Shown piece after piece: positions 58,525 to 64,000 of a DNA stretch of 64,000 bases. The stretch covers positions 37,552 through 101,551 of the forward strand of contig DGBP01000008.1 in NCBI GenBank assembly GCA_002384855.1, written 5' to 3'. Source of the stretch: Nocardioidaceae bacterium UBA4001 (lineage in GTDB: Bacteria > Actinomycetota > Actinomycetes > Propionibacteriales > Nocardioidaceae). Position 1 is the first letter of the stretch; each line of letters opens with the position of its first letter. Made by a program: the position numbers and the translations under genes. The notes below the pieces were generated by a model. It was given only the letters and a program-made list of their open reading frames with translations, made no database searches and had not been told where the DNA came from.

Positions 58525-60807
58525 TCAGGCGGCCCTGAAGCGCCGCAGCCGGAGGCTGTTGGTCACCACGAAGACCGAGCTGAACGCCATGGCCGCGCCT
58601 GCGATGAGCGGGTTGAGGAGCCCCAGGGCCGCGAGCGGGATCGCCGCGACGTTGTAGGCGAAGGCCCAGAACAGGTTGCCCTTGATCGTCCGGAGCGTGG
58701 CCCGGGCGAGCCGGATCGCGTCGGGAGCCGCCGTCAGGTCGCCGCGCACCAGGGTGAGGTCGCTGGCCTCGATGGCGACGTCGGTGCCGGTGCCCATGGC
58801 GAGCCCGAGGTCGGCCTGGGCCAGCGCCGCCGCGTCGTTCACGCCGTCGCCCACCATGGCGACCGTCGCACCCTCGGCCTGGAGCCGCTTGACGACGTCT
58901 ACCTTGTCCTGGGGCAGGACCTCGGCGACCACGTCGTCCGCCGCGATCCCGACCTGGGCCGCCACCGCACGCGCGGCCCGGTCGTTGTCACCGGTGAGCA
59001 GCACCGGCCGGAGCCCGAGCTCGCGCAGCCGGGAGACGGCCTCCGCCGAGGAGTCCTTGACGGTGTCGGAGACGACGACCGTCGCCCGGATCTGCCCGTC
59101 CCAGCCGACCCAGACGGGGGTGCGGCCCTCGCCCTCGGCTGCCTCGGCCGCGGCCAGGAGCGATGCCGGGACGGCCATCGCCCACTCCTCACGCAGCCAG
59201 GAGGCGCGGCCGACGACGACGGCGTGCCCGTCGACGACCCCGGCGACGCCTTGGCCGCCGTGGTTCGTGAAGCCCTCCACGGCCGGGAGGTCGCCGACCT
59301 GCTCGCGGGCGTGGTCGGCGACGGCCCGGGCGATCGGGTGCTCCGATGCGTCCTCCAGCGCACCGGCGACGCGCAGCACCTCGGCGGCCGACTCACCCTC
59401 GGCGGGGTGGACCGAGGCGACGCTCATCCGGCCGGTGGTCACGGTGCCGGTCTTGTCGAGCACGATCGTGTCGACCGTGCGGGTGTTCTCCAGGATCTGG
59501 GGGCCCTTGATCAGGATGCCGAGCTGGGCGCCGCGGCCCGTGCCGACCATGAGCGCGGTCGGCGTGGCGAGCCCGAGCGCGCACGGGCAGGCGATGATCA
59601 GGACGGCGACCGCCGCGCTGAACGACGCCGTCGGGGGGTTCCCGGTCAGCAGCCACACCACCAGGGTGAGCAGGGCCAGGCCGATCACGACCGGGACGAA
59701 GATGCCGGAGACCCGGTCCGCGAGGCGTTGCACCTCGGCCTTGCCGGTCTGCGCCTCCTCGACCAACCGTGCCATCTGGGCGAGCTGGGTGTCGGAGCCC
59801 ACGCGGGTGGCGCCGACGACGAGCCGCCCTCCGGCGTTGACCGTCGCGCCCACGACCTCGTCGCCCGGAGCGACCTCGACCGGGACGGACTCCCCGGTCA
59901 GCATCGAGGCGTCGACCGCCGACGTACCGGACTCCACGACGCCGTCGGTGGCGATCTTCTCGCCGGGCCGTACGACGAACGAGTCGCCAACGGCGAGCTG
60001 GGAGACCGGGATGCGCACCTCGGCCCCGTCACGCAGGACCGCCACGTCCTTCGCGCCCATGTCCAGCAGCGCCCGCAGCGCCGCACCGGACGACTTCTTG
60101 GCCCGCGCCTCCAGGTAGCGGCCGAGGACGATGAACGTCGTCACCGCCGCGGCGACCTCGAGGTAGATGTGTAAACCGCCCTCGTCGTTCGTGGGCAGGA
60201 GCGTGAACTCCATCGTCATGCCGGGCATCCCGGCATGGGTGAAGAACAACGCCCACAGCGACCAGAGGAACGCCGAGATCACGCCGACGGAGACGAGAGT
60301 GTCCATCGTCGCCGCCCCGTGGCGGGCGTTGGTCCAGGCGGCGCGGTGGAACGGCAGTGCGCCCCACACGACCACCGGCGAGGCCAGGGTCAGGGAGAGC
60401 CACTGCCAGTTGTCGAACTGCAGCGCCGGGATCATGGACATGAGGACGACCGGCACGGTGAGCACCGCCGAGACGACGACGCGCTGCCACCACCGGGCGG
60501 CCTCGTCGTCCCGGTCCGCTGGTGCCGCGGAACCCTCGGCCTCGGCCGACCCGACGGACGGAGACGGTGCCGGCAGGGCAGCGGAGTAGCCGGTCGCCTC
60601 CACGGTGGCGATCAGGTCCTCCGGGCTGAGGTCACCGGAGTAGGTGACCTTCGCCTTCTCGGTGGCGTAGTTCACCGTGGCGGTGACGCCCTCGAGCTTG
60701 TTGAGCTTCTTCTCGATGCGGTTGGCGCACGAGGAGCAGGTCATGCCACTGATCTCGAGCTCGAGGTCGGTGGCCTGCTCCTCGGTGCCGGTCGTCTTCG
60801 TGGTCAT
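58525..60807 (-). CDS. copA: Copper-exporting P1B-type ATPase
   Basis: Copper efflux pump of 760 aa from ATG 60807. One N-terminal HMA domain (SGMTCSSCANRIEKKL), a Cys-Pro-Cys metal channel (IACPCALGLATP), phosphorylation site VLDKTGTVTTG, nucleotide-binding SEHPIA and hinge VGDGVNDAAAL. A His-poor linker between HMA and the first helix. Eight helices expected. Downstream gene of the csoR-copZ-copA operon, most likely induced by copper through CsoR. Confidence 0.95.
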   Translation of the reverse strand: MTTKTTGTEEQATDLELEISGMTCSSCANRIEKKLNKLEGVTATVNYATEKAKVTYSGDLSPEDLIATVEATGYSAALPAPSPSVGSAEAEGSAAPADRDDEAARWWQRVVVSAVLTVPVVLMSMIPALQFDNWQWLSLTLASPVVVWGALPFHRAAWTNARHGAATMDTLVSVGVISAFLWSLWALFFTHAGMPGMTMEFTLLPTNDEGGLHIYLEVAAAVTTFIVLGRYLEARAKKSSGAALRALLDMGAKDVAVLRDGAEVRIPVSQLAVGDSFVVRPGEKIATDGVVESGTSAVDASMLTGESVPVEVAPGDEVVGATVNAGGRLVVGATRVGSDTQLAQMARLVEEAQTGKAEVQRLADRVSGIFVPVVIGLALLTLVVWLLTGNPPTASFSAAVAVLIIACPCALGLATPTALMVGTGRGAQLGILIKGPQILENTRTVDTIVLDKTGTVTTGRMSVASVHPAEGESAAEVLRVAGALEDASEHPIARAVADHAREQVGDLPAVEGFTNHGGQGVAGVVDGHAVVVGRASWLREEWAMAVPASLLAAAEAAEGEGRTPVWVGWDGQIRATVVVSDTVKDSSAEAVSRLRELGLRPVLLTGDNDRAARAVAAQVGIAADDVVAEVLPQDKVDVVKRLQAEGATVAMVGDGVNDAAALAQADLGLAMGTGTDVAIEASDLTLVRGDLTAAPDAIRLARATLRTIKGNLFWAFAYNVAAIPLAALGLLNPLIAGAAMAFSSVFVVTNSLRLRRFRAA

Positions 60808-60827
60808 GCCTGCGCTCCTGGTCTTCT

Positions 60828-61043
60828 TCAAGCGAGCTTGTAGTCGCCGGCCTCGTCGAGGGCCTCGACGACCTGGGTCTCCTCCAGCGGCGCGGCGCTG
60901 GAGACGGTGACGGTGGAGGTACCTCCGGCCACCAGGTCGACGTTCACGTCGTCGACCCCGTCGAGGGCCTTGAGCTCCGTGGTCACCGCGTGGGCGCAGT
61001 GACCGCAGGTCATCCCGGTGACGGAGTAGGTCTGGGTCGTCAT
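60828..61043 (-). CDS. copZ: Copper chaperone
   Basis: Single HMA domain of 71 aa with the metal site GMTCGHC (Cys pair) and ferredoxin-like fold (VTTELKALDGVDDVNVDLV). It delivers Cu(I) to CopA, whose start lies 20 bp downstream. Located between csoR and copA in the same direction. Confidence 0.93.
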   Translation of the reverse strand: MTTQTYSVTGMTCGHCAHAVTTELKALDGVDDVNVDLVAGGTSTVTVSSAAPLEETQVVEALDEAGDYKLA

Positions 61044-61082
61044 GTGCTGACTCCTTCGAGTGGTTGTCCCGACCCTGGCGGG

Positions 61083-61376
61083 TCAGGAGCGGACGAGACG
61101 GGCGATGGCCGCCGACGCCTCGGTGATCTTGTCGTCGGCCTCCTCGCCACCCACGCGGACCGCGTCGCTCACGCAGTGGCGCAGGTGCTCGTCGAGGAGG
61201 GAGAGGGCGACCGTCTCGAGGGCCTTCGTGACCGCCGAGATCTGGGTCAGGATGTCGATGCAGTAGGTGTCCTCGTCGACCATCCGCTGAAGTCCACGCA
61301 CCTGGCCCTCGATGCGCTTGAGCCGGTTGAGGTGGGCGGGCTTCTCGGCGATGTAACCGGGCTTGGTGTGCGCCAT
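61083..61376 (-). CDS. csoR: Copper-sensing repressor
   Basis: All-helical DUF156 repressor of 97 aa from ATG 61376 (MAHTKPGYIAEKPAHL). Cu(I) ligands C-H-C: Cys in DTYCIDIL, His and Cys in LLDEHLRHCVSDAV. Conserved Arg/Lys helix (RLKRIEGQVRGLQRM) binds DNA. First gene of the operon with copZ and copA; two CsoR-type palindromes lie just upstream, so autoregulation is expected. Confidence 0.94.
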   Translation of the reverse strand: MAHTKPGYIAEKPAHLNRLKRIEGQVRGLQRMVDEDTYCIDILTQISAVTKALETVALSLLDEHLRHCVSDAVRVGGEEADDKITEASAAIARLVRS

Positions 61377-61398
61377 GGCGGTCTCCCTTCGGTGCGTC

Positions 61399-61415
61399 GT
61401 ACCCCCTGGGGGTAT
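61399..61415. promoter_or_regulatory. CsoR operator, proximal box
   Basis: GTACCCCCTGGGGGTAT, an almost perfect palindrome matching the CsoR consensus (GTA-CCC-N-GGG-TAT pattern), 23 bp upstream of the csoR start. Confidence 0.85.
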
Positions 61416-61424
61416 CCCCACGAT

Positions 61425-61441
61425 ATACCCACGGGGGGTAT
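61425..61441. promoter_or_regulatory. CsoR operator, distal box
   Basis: ATACCCACGGGGGGTAT, a second palindromic CsoR-type site 9 bp from the first. A further half site GGGGTAC lies at 61449-61455. Two tandem boxes suggest cooperative or tight repression. Confidence 0.8.
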
Positions 61442-61473
61442 CCCACAAGGGGTACGACGAACCCGTGGGAAGG

Positions 61474-62073
61474 TCAGCCCTCCAGCAGCGACTGCATCGT
61501 GGCGATCTCGGCCTGCTGGGCCTCGACGACGTCCTCGGCGAGGCTCGAGACCTTCTTGCTCTCGCCCTCGTCGAGGACGGTCTCGGCCATCTCGACCGCA
61601 CCCTGGTGGTGCTCGATCATCATCTCCATCCAGAGGTCCTCGAAGTCGCCGTCGGGAGCCTTCTCGAGCGCCGCCATCTGCTCGGCGCTCATCATGCCGG
61701 GCATGTCCTCGTCGACCGCGCCACCGTCGCCGTGCTCCTCGGCGTGGGCGTTCGCGTGGTCGCGGCTGGTTGCGGGCACGGGCTCGTCCCAGTCCTCGAG
61801 CCAGTCGGCCATGGTCTCGATCTCGGGGGCCTGGGCGGCACGGATGTCCTCGGCCAGCGCCGCCACCTCCGGGTCGAGGTCGCGGCCGAGAGTCAGGTCG
61901 ACCATCTCCAGGGCCTGCGCGTGGTGCTGGATCATGTCGCCGGCGAAGTCGACGTCGGCGTCGTTGAAGCCCTTGCCGTCTCCCGTCCCCTCCGAGGTGG
62001 TGCAGGCGGTCAGGGCGAGGGCCAGGACGGCCGCGGTCGCGGCGGCGCGCCGGACGTACGTGGGGTGGTGCAT
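61474..62073 (-). CDS. DUF305 lipoprotein in the copper island
   Basis: Protein of 199 aa with a lipoprotein signal (lipobox LALTAC). The two His-containing helical blocks are MIQHHAQALEM and MMIEHHQGAVEM, with a Met-rich linker (DEDMPGMMSAEQM). This copy, unlike the 35.5-kb one, lies directly upstream of csoR, transcribed toward it. A periplasmic copper-binding or -storage role is plausible from context; not shown. Confidence 0.9.
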   Translation of the reverse strand: MHHPTYVRRAAATAAVLALALTACTTSEGTGDGKGFNDADVDFAGDMIQHHAQALEMVDLTLGRDLDPEVAALAEDIRAAQAPEIETMADWLEDWDEPVPATSRDHANAHAEEHGDGGAVDEDMPGMMSAEQMAALEKAPDGDFEDLWMEMMIEHHQGAVEMAETVLDEGESKKVSSLAEDVVEAQQAEIATMQSLLEG

Positions 62074-62150
62074 CGGTGGGTCTCCTCAGGTGTCGGTGCC
62101 GCGTGCACGGGTGAGAGGTCGTGGGGGACGCGGAGGTCCCGGACGCCCTG

Positions 62151-62588
62151 TCAGCAACGCATCACCGTGAACCGCGGGACGGGCGTGGACACCCGCAGCA
62201 GCGGGACGGCCGGCAGGGGCAGCCGGGCCGGGAGGCCGTAGGGGCGCACCGGCCACGCCGCCCTTCTCGCGACGAGCAGGCCGACTCCGAGGGACATGAG
62301 CAGCACGAGGCAGAGCGCGAGGGTGGTGCCGTCGGCCGGCGCCTCGTCGTGGGCGGCTCGGCGGTCGTGGGCGGCTCGGCGGTCGTGGGCGGCTCGGCGG
62401 TCGTGGGCAGGGGCAGAGGCAGAGGCGGCCGCGCTGTGGCCAGGCGTCCAGGAGTGGTGCGCGCCGGTCGTGCCGGTGCCGCCGGTGAGGCCGTGCATGC
62501 CCAGGATCCCGAGCACGACGAGCACGAGCAGCCACGACCGTCGTACGGCGTCGGGCCGTCCGGCGGGCTCGGCATTCGTGGTCGACAT
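62151..62588 (-). CDS. DUF6153 family protein
   Basis: Protein of 145 aa with two membrane segments (SWLLVLVVLGILGMHGLTG; TLALCLVLLMSLGVGLLVA) flanking a His/Ala-rich outside loop. The loop contains AHDRRA three times, encoded by 18-bp tandem repeats. His-rich loops of DUF6153 proteins suggest metal binding, in keeping with the copper neighbourhood. Upstream of DUF305, same direction. Confidence 0.8.
   Translation of the reverse strand: MSTTNAEPAGRPDAVRRSWLLVLVVLGILGMHGLTGGTGTTGAHHSWTPGHSAAASASAPAHDRRAAHDRRAAHDRRAAHDEAPADGTTLALCLVLLMSLGVGLLVARRAAWPVRPYGLPARLPLPAVPLLRVSTPVPRFTVMRC
62347..62400. repeat. Three tandem 18-bp repeats inside the DUF6153 gene
   Basis: TCGTGGGCGGCTCGGCGG repeated three times without change, giving the peptide repeat AHDRRA. 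The copy number keeps the frame (6 codons per unit), so the His count could vary between strains. Confidence 0.9.
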
Positions 62589-62621
62589 CGCCCACAGTCT
62601 AGGACGGGCCGGAACCGGGAC

Positions 62622-63893
62622 TCACGTGCGCGAGAACGCCTCGATGTCCTCCTCGAACTCCCGGACCATCTCGTCGGTCAGGGTCGGCCGCATCACCTCG
62701 AGGATGTCGAGGTAGTCCTCGGTCGTGGCGTAGCAGCGCTCGCCGGTGTCCACCGTGCACTCGAAGGTCTTCTGGGCGACGGTCCGTGCCGCGTGGGCGA
62801 TGTCGGCCGGGGTGAAGTTCGCGCTCGCCCCGACCAGGGCGGCCTCATCGACCGTGTCGCCCGTGCGGTCGAGGTGCCGCTGCCACATCGCGGCCCGGGC
62901 GGTATCGTCCGGCGGGCCGATCGGGAGCACGTAGTCGAAGCGGCCGTGCCGCAGGAAGGCGCTGTCGAGCGCGCGCACCGAGTTGGTGGCGCAGACGAGC
63001 AGGCGGCCGTCGCGCTCACGGAAGCCGACGAGCGCCTTGAGCAGCTCGTTGACCACCGCGACGGCGGGGCCACCCCCCGACTCACGCGCTGCGGCGATCT
63101 CCTCGACCTCGTCGATGAAGACCACGACGTTGTCGAGCTCCGCGATGCGCGCGAACGCCATGCCGATGCCGGCGGCGAGACCGCCCTCCTCGCTCGCGAG
63201 GCGGGAGGGGAAGAGCTCGACGAAGGGCCAGGCCAGCCGGCTCGCGACCGCCTTCGCGAAGGTCGTCTTCCCGGTGCCGGGGGGACCGAAGAGCACCACG
63301 GCCCGCGGCGGCTCGACACCGTGCTCGTGGGCCTGGTCCGCGTGCGCCAGCGGCAGCACGAGCCGGCGCTCGATGAGCTCCTTCTCGCCGGACATGCCGG
63401 CCACCCGCTCCCAGAGGCCGGCCTCGGGCACGCCACCGCCCAGGCCCGCCAGCAGGGTCGCGGCGCGGGGAGTGACCATCTCGGTCTTCTCGAAGTAGCT
63501 CACCCCGCCACGTCGGGTGAAGCCGCTGTTGAGGAACGCCTGACTACCGGTCTCCCCCTCGGGCAGCAGCGCGCTCAGCCGGTGGACCCCCGAGAGGACG
63601 AGCCGGTGCTCGAGGGCGCCGAGCATGGCGCTGCCCATTCCCTGGCCGCGCCACTCCGGTGCGAGGGCGAGCCGGAGCAGCCACGCCCGGTCACCCTCGA
63701 CCCGGCTGACCGCGGAACCGATCAGCCGACCCTGCGCCACGGCCACCACGGCGGGCTGACGCGCCGTGAGCGCCGCCACCACGTCCGACAACGCGAACAG
63801 CGGTGCCTGCCGGGTGGTCGTGGAGAGGTCGTCGAGCCGGACGAGCTCCTCGAGGTCCTCCGGCACGAAGTCCCGCACCTGCCAGGGGCTCAT
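62622..63893 (-). CDS. GNAT acetyltransferase-AAA+ ATPase fusion
   Basis: Protein of 423 aa. Residues 1-150 form a GNAT fold (WLLRLALAPEWRGQGMGSAM, with the Q/RxxGxG/A acetyl-CoA loop). From about residue 195 a AAA+ domain follows: Walker A FGPPGTGKTTFAKAV, Walker B VVFIDEVEEIAA, sensor 1 LLVCATNSVRAL, Arg finger LRHGRFDYVL, and the small helical lid. Length and order are unlike usual GNATs or FtsH/ClpX-like ATPases. The two activities may acetylate a client and remodel it, but this is inference. Confidence 0.85.
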   Translation of the reverse strand: MSPWQVRDFVPEDLEELVRLDDLSTTTRQAPLFALSDVVAALTARQPAVVAVAQGRLIGSAVSRVEGDRAWLLRLALAPEWRGQGMGSAMLGALEHRLVLSGVHRLSALLPEGETGSQAFLNSGFTRRGGVSYFEKTEMVTPRAATLLAGLGGGVPEAGLWERVAGMSGEKELIERRLVLPLAHADQAHEHGVEPPRAVVLFGPPGTGKTTFAKAVASRLAWPFVELFPSRLASEEGGLAAGIGMAFARIAELDNVVVFIDEVEEIAAARESGGGPAVAVVNELLKALVGFRERDGRLLVCATNSVRALDSAFLRHGRFDYVLPIGPPDDTARAAMWQRHLDRTGDTVDEAALVGASANFTPADIAHAARTVAQKTFECTVDTGERCYATTEDYLDILEVMRPTLTDEMVREFEEDIEAFSRT

Positions 63894-63911
63894 GGCGGTC
63901 TCGGCTCGCGC

Positions 63912-64000
63912 TCAGACGACCGAGAGCGGGAGCTGCCGTCCGACCAGGCTGCGGCGTACGACGGGCAGGGCGGCGGCGATGCGGGCGAGCTCTTGTGCGG
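63912..64000 (-). CDS. C-terminal fragment of an unidentified gene (5' part outside the window)
   Basis: An open frame enters from the right edge and stops at 63912. The visible part (AQELARIAAALPVVRRSLVG and a short tail ending PLSVV) gives no family. It lies 18 bp upstream of the GNAT-AAA+ gene, in the same direction. Confidence 0.5.
   Translation of the reverse strand, partial: AQELARIAAALPVVRRSLVGRQLPLSVV

Noticed and set aside
1..64000. CRISPR array, prophage, integrase or insertion-sequence transposase
   Set aside because: No regular spacer-repeat array, no tyrosine/serine recombinase or transposase motif, and no terminal repeats around the catabolic insert were seen.

Overview
This 64 kb stretch is chromosomal DNA of a very GC-rich actinobacterium, most likely Nocardioides or a close relative (Nocardioidaceae). 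The basis is the strong G/C third-codon bias, frequent GTG starts, a WhiB protein, a GlxR-type Crp, a CsoR copper switch, menaquinone synthesis (menB), an MshC-type ligase and an actinobacterial gene order. Genes are packed tightly, with many ATGA/GTGA stop-start overlaps.

Layout. 0-5 kb and 11-17.8 kb together match the conserved actinobacterial block known from Mycobacterium (Rv3672c-Rv3683 region): CoA pyrophosphatase, TlpA-like thioredoxin, nth, crp, metallo-beta-lactamase, RidA, DUF4177, two ArsA-like ATPases, whiB4/wblA, ponA2-type PBP and metallophosphoesterase. A roughly 6 kb catabolic insert (5.1-10.9 kb) splits it. The insert holds a BCCT transporter, an alpha/beta hydrolase, a StyA-StyB fused flavin monooxygenase and a two-subunit CoA transferase. 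17.8-25.4 kb holds tRNA-Pro, asd-lysC, recR-ybaB-dnaX, the 4.5S SRP RNA and tRNA-Ser(GGA). 25.5-37.1 kb is dominated by envelope and secreted proteins: a 1064-aa Calx-beta/Asp-box protein, a HerA-like ATPase, a LytR C-terminal protein, a K+/H+ antiporter, an LVIVD-repeat protein, a DUF305 lipoprotein and a glycerophosphodiesterase. 37.3-44 kb is housekeeping: tRNA-Ser(CGA), tadA, upp, the pntAa-pntAb-pntB transhydrogenase, a DksA-like protein, a racemase and a methyltransferase.

44-50 kb begins with menB and then becomes an eroded zone. It contains a glutathionyl-hydroquinone reductase remnant, a truncated F420/NADP-oxidoreductase remnant, and one or two frameshifted secreted-protein genes among intact genes (ACT-domain protein, ThpR-type RNA 2',3'-phosphodiesterase, FAD oxidoreductase).

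50-57.8 kb carries the most interesting system. A 1661-aa regulator (SARP DNA-binding/BTAD + NTPase + WD40-like propeller) lies next to a 65-aa ORF and, divergently, an MshC/CysS-like ligase. Three intergenic arrays of GGTCG(C) repeats spaced about 11 bp resemble SARP-family binding sites, and I propose them as its operators. An anti-sigma-type HATPase with an extra sensor-like domain follows. 57.8-62.6 kb is a VKOR gene and a copper island (copA, copZ, csoR with two CsoR boxes, a DUF305 lipoprotein, a DUF6153 protein). The window ends with a GNAT-AAA+ fusion and the tail of an unidentified gene.

All assignments come from reading motifs and gene context by eye; no database search was run.
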